Below, piece by piece: positions 1 through 6,957 of a stretch of DNA of 10,381 nt (within the stretch, counting starts at the first letter, position 1; each line of letters opens with the position of its first letter). The translations under genes and the position numbers were made by a program. The DNA lies in assembly GCA_031282385.1 (NCBI GenBank), contig JAITDV010000128.1:1-10381 (forward strand). Reading direction: 5' to 3'. The DNA comes from Planctomycetaceae bacterium (lineage in GTDB: Bacteria > Planctomycetota > Planctomycetia > Pirellulales > Thermoguttaceae). The notes under the pieces are model-generated. The model saw only the letters and a list, made by a program, of their open reading frames with translations. It did not search any database and had not been told where the DNA came from.

Positions 1-2430
1 AAGTGTAATTGAACCCGCTAAAAGCGACGGCTTGCCCGTGATAAACTCCACTATCACAGCTAAACCAAACAATCCAAAAACAACACTCGGAACTCCAGCA
101 AGCGTGTTAATACAAAGCCGCATCAGTTGCGTTACCAATGTGTCTTTGGCAGCCTCAACAAGATACGCCGCCGTTAATAATCCCAACGGTAACGAAATCA
201 AAATTGAAAATAATGAAATTAAAGTTGTTCCAAGCAATTCAGGACCAACACCGCCTAGATAATGCCCCGCCGTCGCAGAATCAAAAAAATAAAAACCATA
301 AAATGTCCAACACGGATTAAGCATTTTGTCCATACTACAATCAAATTCGTCAATCAACGATCTGACATCCGCCTCAATTTCCGTACCTTCAAAAAGCGAA
401 GCACGATCTACAACAATTTTTTCGTTTATTAAAGTATTAAAATTGTTGTTATCAAGTTTTGGTTTCCAGAGCGTTGTATGTTTAAGTTGGGCAAGAAATT
501 TTTGCGCTGTTGACCAATGCGCCGCGCCATACCGGACTTCGGGCGGCAAATGAGAATTACCTTCACGAGACTCCATCCCAAGAATACAACCAGTTCCCTC
601 AACTCCATTGATCAAAGTCCGAATTTGCTTGAACGCCGTCGAATAAGTCAAATCAGAATCAGACGAAATTAATTTGTGCCGCACCGATAAATCAACATGA
701 CTCGCAATCGAATAATATTCATCCGCAAGATGAATAATCGGATCAATAATTTCTGTAACATTTTGTTTTTGTTTAATTTTTTTTATTTTCTCATAAACAA
801 CATTCAACTCTTCAGTTGAAGAAGCATCACAAAGATTCCTGAACGCACGGTTTAATTTACGGTTGTCAGTATTACGAGCAAGTTTTGAAGATTGAGCAAT
901 CCAATCATCCGGCGCAAGCCACGATAATTTTTTCAATTTGTCATAAACCGGTTTACGCGCAATTGAACATTGATGAAACTCCTCCTCAATTTTTTGCCGG
1001 TTACCGCGTTGAAATTTTTCCAAAATAAACAAACGATGCTCTACCGTCTCCTGAAAACAAACAGCCTCAAAACCTGCACGAAATATCGGTACAATAACAA
1101 TTCCAATCGCTAAAAACAAAATCAAAATCGATAACAACGAAACAAACGTAAAACCGCAATCAAATAAATTCCGCATAAAACGTAAATAACTTTGACGATT
1201 GTTATTTAAACTTCGATCTTGTAAAGATATAAAATAAGACTCGCTAACTTGCAAACTTGCATGAGTTTCAAAAAACACAAATCTGAACAGCTTAAAAAAC
1301 CAACTAAAGAATAAACACGACACTATTTTTTGTAACGGAAAAATAATCAAACAACACACTACACAAAAAATATTTATTAAAAAATAAAATATTTTTCTTA
1401 CAACATCAATAACAAGAAAAAAACAATATTGTAATTTTTTATTTTCAGAATTATTGTTACACTTATTTTGATCCGGTTTTAATTTGCCGCGATTTACAAT
1501 AATTTCAGTCAATAAATTCATTGCAAGAGTAAATAACAACAATATCAAACCAACAGTAAACAACGCGCTTCGATGTAAAGAGTCCGCCGGCGTCTCGCCA
1601 ATATCGCCCGCAATTGTTGCGGTCATTGTTCGTACCGCATCGCCAAGACCGGTTATAACTTGATCAACTCTATACCACGCTGTAGGCATGTTCGCAGCAT
1701 TGCCCGCAGCCATCCAAACAACCATCGTTTCACCAATAGCACGCATTATTCCAAGAATTACCGCCGCCGCAATTCCACTCCACGCAGCAGGAAAAACAAC
1801 TTTTATTATTGTTTCAGCACGAGTGGCGCCAAGAGCATAAGACGCCTCCCTGATCTCTCGACCAACTCCGCTAGTTGCATCTTCTGTTACACTTACAATT
1901 GTTGGAATTGCCATGATCGCAAGAATCAATGAAGCATTCAAAACATTCGTACCAGACGTAAAACCAAAAGTGTCTTGCAAAAACGGAGCAACTATTTTTA
2001 TCGCAAAGAAACCAAATGCAACAGAAGGTATCGCAGCAGGCAATTCAATAAACGGTTTCAACATCTGCCGAACACGAAACGGAACAATATCACTCAAAAC
2101 AACCGATGACAATATACTTATCGGTATCGCAAAAATCATCGCCATTATCGTAACGATAAATGAACCGTAAAACAAACTTAACATTCCAAACGCCGGAGGA
2201 TCAGCATTCGGAAACCAGTTGCCCGACGTAAAAACTTCAATAATTCGCTCCAAACCGATTGCATTATTACTATCGCCGCTAATATTGCTTGTCAAAAAAG
2301 GCAATGAACGGTAAAAAATAAAACAAAACACCGCCAACACAACCAACATCACAAAATTTGCTAAACGCGCAAAAATTTGAAACGCAATAAAATTTCTGAT
2401 CTGCTTTAATTTATATCCACTAATACGCAT
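1..2430 (-). CDS. pstCA: Fused phosphate ABC-transporter permease PstC-PstA (3' end outside window)
   Basis: Inner-membrane permease of the high-affinity phosphate importer, with both permease subunits in one open frame of 810 visible codons. Residues 1-310 are the PstC half: a first membrane segment near 24-40, the coupling loop near 183-220 (REIREASYALGATRAE), and the PstC signature ETMVVWMAAGN at 234-244. Residues 320-420 are a linker with two hydrophobic stretches (about 336-365 and 368-388). Residues 425-450 form the first membrane segment of the PstA half. Residues 451-715 are a polar insertion, probably periplasmic. The PstA core resumes at 719 with AGHYLGGVGPELLGTTL and INTLAGVPSVVFGLFGL, and is cut by the window edge. 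ATG at 2430 is the first possible start, because an in-frame TAG lies seven codons upstream; there is no strong ribosome-binding site. Separate pstC and pstA genes are usual elsewhere, so the fusion and insertion are notable. PstS and PstB are not in the window. Confidence 0.9.
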   Translation of the reverse strand, partial: MRISGYKLKQIRNFIAFQIFARLANFVMLVVLAVFCFIFYRSLPFLTSNISGDSNNAIGLERIIEVFTSGNWFPNADPPAFGMLSLFYGSFIVTIMAMIFAIPISILSSVVLSDIVPFRVRQMLKPFIELPAAIPSVAFGFFAIKIVAPFLQDTFGFTSGTNVLNASLILAIMAIPTIVSVTEDATSGVGREIREASYALGATRAETIIKVVFPAAWSGIAAAVILGIMRAIGETMVVWMAAGNAANMPTAWYRVDQVITGLGDAVRTMTATIAGDIGETPADSLHRSALFTVGLILLLFTLAMNLLTEIIVNRGKLKPDQNKCNNNSENKKLQYCFFLVIDVVRKIFYFLINIFCVVCCLIIFPLQKIVSCLFFSWFFKLFRFVFFETHASLQVSESYFISLQDRSLNNNRQSYLRFMRNLFDCGFTFVSLLSILILFLAIGIVIVPIFRAGFEAVCFQETVEHRLFILEKFQRGNRQKIEEEFHQCSIARKPVYDKLKKLSWLAPDDWIAQSSKLARNTDNRKLNRAFRNLCDASSTEELNVVYEKIKKIKQKQNVTEIIDPIIHLADEYYSIASHVDLSVRHKLISSDSDLTYSTAFKQIRTLINGVEGTGCILGMESREGNSHLPPEVRYGAAHWSTAQKFLAQLKHTTLWKPKLDNNNFNTLINEKIVVDRASLFEGTEIEADVRSLIDEFDCSMDKMLNPCWTFYGFYFFDSATAGHYLGGVGPELLGTTLISLFSILISLPLGLLTAAYLVEAAKDTLVTQLMRLCINTLAGVPSVVFGLFGLAVIVEFITGKPSLLAGSITL

Positions 2431-2673
2431 AATTTTTGCTTGTACTGCCTATTTCTGTAATATTCAATAATATTCAATCTTTAATGACCAAGAAGTAGAT
2501 TTAATAGTCCCGCCGCTAACACAACCAATTATAGGCAACTTCAATTACACTCCAAAATATTAAAATAAACAAATATCTCAAACTTAAATTGTCTTTGTTT
2601 CTTTTTTTCATCAAAGCAATTTTTTTGTACTTTACACAAAGGAAAATTAATTTCATGAAACTAATTTTGAGAC

Positions 2674-2679
2674 ATTATA
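2674..2679 (-). promoter_or_regulatory. -10 box of the pst promoter
   Basis: The minus strand reads TATAAT exactly, with 11 nt between it and the nearest TTAAGA/TCTTAA unit. This matches the known arrangement in Pho-activated promoters, where the activator site replaces the -35 box about 10 nt upstream of the -10. Transcription would start near 2667, giving pstCA a leader of roughly 235 nt. The start point is inferred. Confidence 0.55.
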
Positions 2680-2690
2680 AAGGCAAATTG

Positions 2691-2729
2691 TTAAGAAAAT
2701 ATTAAGAAAATATTAAGATTGCGTTAAGA
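2691..2729 (-). promoter_or_regulatory. Pho-box-like operator: four TTAAGA units at 11-bp spacing
   Basis: TTAAGA occurs at 2691, 2702, 2713 and 2724, each copy separated by exactly 5 nt. A phosphate-response regulator of the PhoB/PhoP type binds direct repeats with this 11-bp period; Bacillus PhoP uses TTAACA-like hexamers with about 5-nt gaps. The array lies upstream of the phosphate permease and directly abuts a TATAAT on that strand. Periodicity and position are seen directly; identity of the regulator is inferred. Confidence 0.6.
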
Positions 2730-2730
2730 T

Positions 2731-3004
2731 TTTAGAAAAATAATTTTTCGAGTATCTTAATGTCATAACTGTGCACACCGCCTTCACAAAATAATAATTT
2801 CTTCAACAATATAACTCTCCCCCATCATCAAAAAATTATTGTATCCAATAATCAACTTATATTGTAGGTAACTTCTAGCAAATCATTTTGTCCGCGATTT
2901 ATCACGAAAGATCACTAATTAAATAATTTGGTAATTATTCAGTGGAATTTTTTGAACAAATGAATATCGAGTAAACAACCTCATTTCCAACTTCATTGTC
3001 TTAC
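2731..3004. other. Non-coding AT-rich stretch with a partial repeat copy
   Basis: No supportable gene. Positions 2907-2931 match the reverse complement of 3848-3872 at 24 of 25 bases, so a fragment of the repeat that forms the large inverted repeat further right lies here. Otherwise I see only AT-rich sequence. Confidence 0.6.
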
Positions 3005-3130
3005 TAACTCATGTTACGCACTGTAAGTAAAAATTTCAGTAAAACAACACCCTGTAGAATTGGAAATTTTTCACTGCACCTAAAGAGGCAAAGAAAAAAC
3101 TGATATTTAGTCCCTGTGTAACATGAGTTA
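3005..3130. mobile_element. MITE-like element with perfect 13-bp terminal inverted repeats
   Basis: TAACTCATGTTAC at 3005-3017 is the exact reverse complement of GTAACATGAGTTA at 3118-3130. The similarity extends inward with small gaps to about 32-36 nt per end: both arms end in a TCAGT-like motif preceded by an A/T-rich stretch. The 126-bp unit has no coding capacity and no clear target-site duplication. It fits a non-autonomous remnant of an insertion sequence, but only one copy is present, so a simple palindrome or regulatory structure is possible. Confidence 0.5.
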
Positions 3131-3170
3131 TTAATTAACTCAAAAAACTAATTTCACTGAAATATTACAT

Positions 3171-3245
3171 AATTTGTACAAATTCGTGTCCATTCGTATA
3201 CAAAATAAATTTATTGTCTAATTTTGTCAATCCCGAAAATTTTGA
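3171..3245 (-). repeat. Left arm of a 75-bp imperfect inverted repeat
   Basis: The reverse complement aligns without gaps to 3780-3854 at 65 of 75 positions (87%). The conserved core includes TAGACAATAAATTTATTTT and a TTGACA hexamer. Together with the right arm it encloses about 530 bp holding two copies of the structured repeat family. Confidence 0.7.
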
Positions 3246-3278
3246 TGAATAAGAGTTCTTTACATTAGAGAGGTTCTA

Positions 3279-3437
3279 TGCTGTTTGTACTAATACTGAT
3301 CGTACTATAAATTGCGCGACATAAAAGCGTAAAAGCCTGCTTTCCGATAGGTAAGCAGGCGAAGATAAACGAAATTTAAAGTGTAAACTGTTTAAATTGC
3401 TTGACTCAAGTGCGTAATTTATAGTGCGAACAGTATA
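3279..3437 (+). repeat. Structured repeat family, copy 1 (composite)
   Basis: The full unit is about 3294-3396: left end TACTGATCGTACTATAAATT, then a perfect central hairpin GCCTGCTT (3335-3342) / AAGCAGGC (3353-3360) around a TCCGATAGGT loop, then right end AATTTAAAGTGTAAACTG. A degenerate extra left end (TGCTGTTTGTACTAA, 3279-3293) precedes it. A half-palindrome that reads like the short copy at 8696-8756 follows and ends in GCGAACAGTATA at 3437. This copy therefore looks nested or recombined. Confidence 0.75.
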
Positions 3438-3584
3438 GGCTATTGTTTTTCATGAAAAAATGTGTAATAATTCCTGAAATGATGTCAGAGTTGTTTAGAA
3501 TATACATTCAATACACCGATACGTTGTGTTATGGTCGTGTTTTAATGGAAAGTTGAATGCGGCATAGACAACATTATATTATCA

Positions 3585-3613
3585 CGAATATACTTTAGAA
3601 TTCGGCGGCATAA
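3585..3613 (+). repeat. 29-bp motif shared with 9905-9933 (inverted)
   Basis: The core is TTAGAATTCGGCGGC. It matches the reverse complement of 9905-9933 at 27 of 29 bases. Both copies sit between two structured repeats in the same relative orientation. A weaker relative containing GAATATACATT lies near 3497-3508. Confidence 0.6.
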
Positions 3614-3639
3614 GAGTTTGAAAGTTGGTGTTCCAAACT

Positions 3640-3742
3640 TACTGTTCGTACTATAAATTGCAGGACTCAAGAGCGTCAAAGCCCGCTCCCGATAAGTAAT
3701 CAGGCGAAGGTAAAGAAAATTTAAAGTACGAACAGATTAAAT
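3640..3742 (+). repeat. Structured repeat family, copy 2
   Basis: The left end TACTGTTCGTACTATAAATT is intact and the right end AATTTAAAGTACGAACAG is recognisable. The central hairpin has decayed (GCCCGCTCCCGATAAGT, then AATCAGGC), but the CCGATA loop is kept. It is oriented toward the PDZ-protein gene, about 410 nt upstream of its start. Confidence 0.75.
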
Positions 3743-3779
3743 TAAGGCAACTTCTAAAAACCTATTTTTTACAGAATTA

Positions 3780-3854
3780 TCAAAATTTTCAGTATTGACA
3801 AACTTAGACAATAAATTTATTTTATCCACGAATTGACACAAATTTGCCCAAATT
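3780..3854 (+). repeat. Right arm of the 75-bp imperfect inverted repeat
   Basis: Partner of 3171-3245. Its right flank continues into 3848-3872, which is also found inverted at 2907-2931, so at least three fragments of this sequence exist here. It includes TTGACA (3795-3800) followed 17 nt later by TATTTT, a possible promoter that I do not rely on. Confidence 0.7.
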
Positions 3855-4138
3855 ATTTAATTCGTGATCTTTGTGAAAATTCGTGAATAAAACTAGTTTT
3901 TAGAATTTTTCATAAGCCCATAGGTCGCCAAAACTAAAGTGTGAATATTTAACGCAAAAAAGAAATTTTCAAGGCATAAAGTATAAAGAAACTAAACCTA
4001 ACGATTGTAGTGAAGTTTGAGTTAAATTTTTTTAGCTTGATTAAATGTTTTGTACGAATTTTATTGGAATCGTAACCCAAAACATGTTCAGCTCAGAATA
4101 GCTCAACTTCGGAAACTTAAACAATAAACCAGAAAAAT
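3855..4138. other. Non-coding upstream region of the PDZ-protein gene
   Basis: No gene seen. Around 3931-3952 a short AAAGTGTGAATATTTAA stretch resembles a lone right end of the structured repeat, weakly. The promoter of the gene at 4153 presumably lies here, but no convincing -35/-10 pair stands out. Confidence 0.4.
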
Positions 4139-4144
4139 AAGGAG
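4139..4144 (+). promoter_or_regulatory. Ribosome-binding site AAGGAG
   Basis: AAGGAG lies 8 nt before the ATG at 4153. It is the only strong Shine-Dalgarno in the window and fixes this start. Confidence 0.8.
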
Positions 4145-4152
4145 AAACAATT

Positions 4153-4884
4153 ATGAAAAACAAATTATATTTTGTTGTTGCTTGTTTTGCGGTATTGATA
4201 GGAGTTACACTCATTTTCAATAGTGCCGCTCAAGCCCAAATAAGTATTCGGGTTGGTGGACATCCGTCACATCACGGCGGTTACAGACATCATCCTCCGT
4301 ATCACAAACATCACTACAACGATTTTGATCGCACGGTGCGAGTGTTGGGTGCTGTTGGTTCAATTGTTGCTGCCGCCAATGGTTATTCGCCTTACGAATA
4401 CTATCCGCGACGTCCGGTTGTAGTAGTACCGCCGCAACCTGTTGTAGTTACCCAACCCCTTTCACCAATTGTAGTTGAAAAGCCGGTTGTTGTCGAGAAA
4501 AAAGTAATTGTTGAAAAACAAGTTCCGGTCGTCTTGCCTGGAAATAATTCGCTTGTAACAAACACCGATTATTACTCGCCTAAACTCGGTGCAACTTTTG
4601 TCATACAAAATATGCAAATTCCGGGTTACACTTTCACAGCTGCACGTTTGACCTCCGATCCTGTTTTGGGTTCGCCGCTCAACGCAATCGGTCTGGTCAA
4701 AGGCGACGTAATAACAAGACTCGATAACGAAAGCATTGACTCAATAGATGTACTTGAAAAACACGAAGCCAATACGGTTATACGTTACATTAAAACCGGA
4801 ACAACAAAAGTACTTTTGGGAAAAATCTATATCCCGAAAAATTCCGGCGTAACTGTTAAAACAGAACAAATTTACGCTCCATGA
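4153..4884 (+). CDS. Secreted His/Pro-rich protein with C-terminal PDZ-like domain
   Basis: A 243-residue exported protein of unknown role. Residues 1-28 are a classical signal peptide with a likely cleavage after AAQA (28/29). Residues 33-57 are rich in His, Gly and Tyr (HPSHHGGYRHHPP, HKHH), which could bind metal. Residues 86-130 are a Pro/Val stretch with repeated VVVEK/VIVEK units, probably an extended spacer. Residues 140-228 resemble a PDZ domain: LGATFVIQ in front, then the typical GLVKGDVITRLDNESI turn near 180-195, closing with VLLGKIYIP. PDZ domains usually bind C-terminal peptides; no protease domain accompanies it here, so a scaffolding or chaperone-like role in the envelope is a guess. 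The gene stands alone, with a good ribosome-binding site and a hairpin terminator candidate about 180 nt downstream. Confidence 0.85.
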   Translation: MKNKLYFVVACFAVLIGVTLIFNSAAQAQISIRVGGHPSHHGGYRHHPPYHKHHYNDFDRTVRVLGAVGSIVAAANGYSPYEYYPRRPVVVVPPQPVVVTQPLSPIVVEKPVVVEKKVIVEKQVPVVLPGNNSLVTNTDYYSPKLGATFVIQNMQIPGYTFTAARLTSDPVLGSPLNAIGLVKGDVITRLDNESIDSIDVLEKHEANTVIRYIKTGTTKVLLGKIYIPKNSGVTVKTEQIYAP

Positions 4885-4890
4885 ACGTAA

Positions 4891-4992
4891 TATACTGTTT
4901 GTACTATAATTGCGTGATTCAAGAACGTCAAAGCCTGCTTTCCGATAAGTAAGCAGGCGACGATAGACGAAATTTCAAGTGTGAACAGTTAA
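4891..4992 (+). repeat. Structured repeat family, copy 3
   Basis: It begins only 6 nt after the stop of the PDZ gene. Left end TATACTGTTTGTACTATAAT, perfect hairpin GCCTGCTT/AAGCAGGC around TCCGATAAGT, right end CAAGTGTGAACAGTTAA. If the PDZ gene is transcribed through to the terminator at 5063, this repeat lies in its 3' untranslated region. Confidence 0.8.
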
Positions 4993-5062
4993 TATTTCAA
5001 TTTGGAGCTTTGCCTCAAGTAATTGAAAAAACAAAAGACATTTTTTTGTTACGAAAAATTGT

Positions 5063-5116
5063 ACTGGAAGCTGTTGAGTTTATAATTTTTGACTCCGGCT
5101 TCCGGTTTTATTTTTT
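5063..5116 (+). terminator. Rho-independent terminator candidate
   Basis: ACTGGAAGC (5063-5071) pairs with GCTTCCGGT (5098-5106), nine pairs including one G-U. An inner GAGT/ACTC pairing shortens the loop. A TTTTATTTTTT tract follows at once. It would end the transcript of the PDZ gene and the adjoining repeat. The loop is larger than usual. Confidence 0.5.
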
Positions 5117-5194
5117 GCTAAAATAAATTTAATAACCGTTCGCAATTAATTTTATTAATCTTTGTGTCCGGTATAAACTAATTAAACAACAACA

Positions 5195-5296
5195 TATACT
5201 GTTCATACTATAATTGCGTGTCTGAGGAGTAAAAACCTGTTTTCCGATAGGTTAGCAGATGAAGGTATAGGTAATTTATAGTGTGAACAGTTTAAA
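5195..5296 (+). repeat. Structured repeat family, copy 4, abutting dapL
   Basis: Left end TATACTGTTCATACTATAAT, partly decayed hairpin (ACCTGTTT, loop TCCGATAGGT, TAGCAGAT), right end AGTGTGAACAGTTTAAA ending at 5296. The dapL reading frame opens inside the right end, so this copy occupies the place where a start codon and leader would be expected. Confidence 0.75.
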
Positions 5297-5308
5297 ATTA
5301 AAATACTA

Positions 5309-6544
5309 ATTGATAATTATTTCCAATCTTTATTCGCCGAACGTATTGGCGGTGTTCTCTACGGCAAATCAAGTGAAATTTACAAATTTGAAAAAATTAA
5401 ACGGGCAAAACGTCAGGCAATGACGGATTTTCCTAATCGTGTATTGCTTGATTTCGGGATAGGCGAAAATGATGCAATTGCAGATGAGGAAGTTCGGGCA
5501 GTTATGGCGGAAGAGATTAATAAACCTGAAAATCGCGGTTACGCGGATAATGGCTGCAACGAATTTAAGGAAGCGGTTGCAAAATTTATGTTACGCCAAT
5601 TTAACGTCAAACTCGACGCAGTCACAGAAATAAATCATTGTATAGGTTCAAAGCCTGCGCTTGCGATGTTGCCTTATGCTTTCATTAACGCAGGTGATGT
5701 AACATTGATGACAGTTCCGGGTTATCCTGTTGCTGGAACTCATACCAAATATTGCGGCGGAACTGTTTACAATTTACCGCTTAATGCCGAACGCAATTTT
5801 TTTCCAGATTTTGAATCAGTGCCGGATTCTATTTTTCAACGTGCGAAATTACTTATTCTAAACTATCCCAATAGTCCAACAGGACAAGTTGCATCGATAG
5901 AGTTTTATGAAAAAGTTATCGAGCTTGCGAATGAACATAAATTTGTCGTCGTGCAAGACGCGGCGCATGTTATGTTTACGTATCGCGGTAAACCGTTAAG
6001 TTTTTTGCAGATTGACGGGGCAAAGGAAGTGGGAATTGAAGTCCATTCGTTGTCGAAGGGTTGGAACATGATCGGTTGGCGAATCGGGTGGGTTTGCGGC
6101 AATTCGTTGATCGTTCGTGCGTTTGCAGATATTAAGGACAACAGCGACAGCGGTCAGTTTCTTGCAATTCAAAAAGCAGCAATTGCAGCACTCAATAATC
6201 CTGAAATTCCAGCTCAAACGAATCAGAAATATTACCGCCGATTGCAGAAGTTGGTTAAGACGTTGCAAGGACTCGGTTTTGAATGCACGATTCCGGGCGG
6301 TACGTATTTTTTGTACGTTAAAGCACCGATAGGTACTACAGACGGACAAAAATTTGAGTCTGCAGAAGATGTTAGTCAATATCTGATTCGCGAACATTCA
6401 ATTTGTACGGTTCCTTGGGACAATGCCGGTGCTTTTTTGCGGTTTTCCGTTACGTATATTGCCCAAGATGAAAAAGCGGAAGACGACCTCATGCAAGATT
6501 TAGTTGACAGGTTGAACGGAATCAAGTTTGAGTTTAATTCCTGA
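5309..6544 (+). CDS. dapL: LL-diaminopimelate aminotransferase
   Basis: PLP-dependent fold-type I aminotransferase that converts tetrahydrodipicolinate to LL-diaminopimelate with glutamate as amino donor, for lysine and peptidoglycan synthesis in the cytoplasm. Motifs, numbered from Met at 5420: GIGE (13-16), KPENRGYADNG (35-45), INHCIGSKPALAMLP (71-85), LMTVPGYPVAGTHTKY (96-111), NYPNSPTG (148-155), QDAAH (179-183), and SLSK with the PLP lysine K213; a carboxylate-binding RFSVTY lies near the end. The frame continues upstream of that Met with family-like residues NYFQSLFAERIGG and EIYKFEKIKRAKR, so the protein does not begin at 5420. No ATG, GTG or TTG lies between the in-frame stop at 5279 and 5420. 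I place the start at ATT 5309, giving 411 residues, the usual family length. The start codon itself is uncertain; with a conventional start the gene is 5420-6544 and lacks its N-terminus. The PLP-facing Tyr common in this fold is His183 here. Confidence 0.85.
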   Translation: MDNYFQSLFAERIGGVLYGKSSEIYKFEKIKRAKRQAMTDFPNRVLLDFGIGENDAIADEEVRAVMAEEINKPENRGYADNGCNEFKEAVAKFMLRQFNVKLDAVTEINHCIGSKPALAMLPYAFINAGDVTLMTVPGYPVAGTHTKYCGGTVYNLPLNAERNFFPDFESVPDSIFQRAKLLILNYPNSPTGQVASIEFYEKVIELANEHKFVVVQDAAHVMFTYRGKPLSFLQIDGAKEVGIEVHSLSKGWNMIGWRIGWVCGNSLIVRAFADIKDNSDSGQFLAIQKAAIAALNNPEIPAQTNQKYYRRLQKLVKTLQGLGFECTIPGGTYFLYVKAPIGTTDGQKFESAEDVSQYLIREHSICTVPWDNAGAFLRFSVTYIAQDEKAEDDLMQDLVDRLNGIKFEFNS

Positions 6545-6691
6545 TTTGTTGTAGTTATGTCGTTATTTTTTGTAACGATAATCTTGTACATGTTTATGCC
6601 GAATACATTTTGAATTTCGTAACACAAATAAGTTAAAGGGGATTTTTAGGTAAAATTGCGAGTGTTGTAGAAAATCAAAATGTGAACTGCT

Positions 6692-6792
6692 TATACTGTT
6701 CGTACTATCAATTGCAAGACTCAAGAGCGTAAAAGCCTGTTTGCCGATAGGTAAGCAGGCGGCAAAGGAAATTAAAGTGTGAACAGTTTAAA
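6692..6792 (+). repeat. Structured repeat family, copy 5
   Basis: Left end TATACTGTTCGTACTATCAA, hairpin GCCTGTTT/AAGCAGGC with one G-U pair, loop GCCGATAGGT, right end AATTAAAGTGTGAACAGTTT. It lies about 150 nt after the dapL stop. A lone right-end fragment, AAAATGTGAACTGCTTA (about 6677-6693), directly precedes it, suggesting two overlapping copies. Confidence 0.8.
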
Positions 6793-6888
6793 ATTATTTA
6801 ACGTAACATTTATTTATCAATTATTATTTTTATCTTTTATTCAATATACCAAACGCACTTTAAAACTCGGTAACAGAAAATGTGTTGA

Positions 6889-6945
6889 AGCGGGCTTTCT
6901 GATAGATTGCGCGTGTTACAAAAATTAAAGTGAGAACAGTTTAAA
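6889..6945 (+). repeat. Structured repeat family, copy 6 (decayed right half)
   Basis: GCGGGCTTTCTGATAG recalls the hairpin's first arm and loop, and AATTAAAGTGAGAACAGTTT is a clear right end. The left end is absent. It ends 12 nt before the diadenylate cyclase start, so that gene, like dapL, has a repeat end in its translation-initiation region. Confidence 0.55.
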
Positions 6946-6957
6946 GTTGTTCATATC

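Noticed and set aside
32..2170. Several plus-strand open frames of 60-90 codons
   Set aside because: They lie antisense to the continuous PstC-PstA frame, have no recognisable domains, and their composition is that of a reverse-complement shadow.
3294..3437. tRNA-like cloverleaf in the structured repeat
   Set aside because: Terminal stem plus hairpin suggests a branched fold, but there is no T-loop sequence, anticodon arm or 7-bp acceptor pattern.
3795..3823. TTGACA with TATTTT at 17-nt spacing as promoter of the PDZ gene
   Set aside because: The spacing is right but the -10 is poor, it is 330 nt from the start codon, and the same pair occurs in the inverted arm, so it is probably just part of the repeat.
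5905..6627. Antisense and overlapping frames in dapL, including a 133-codon minus-strand frame
   Set aside because: The conserved aminotransferase frame explains this sequence; the others show no family similarity or ribosome-binding sites.
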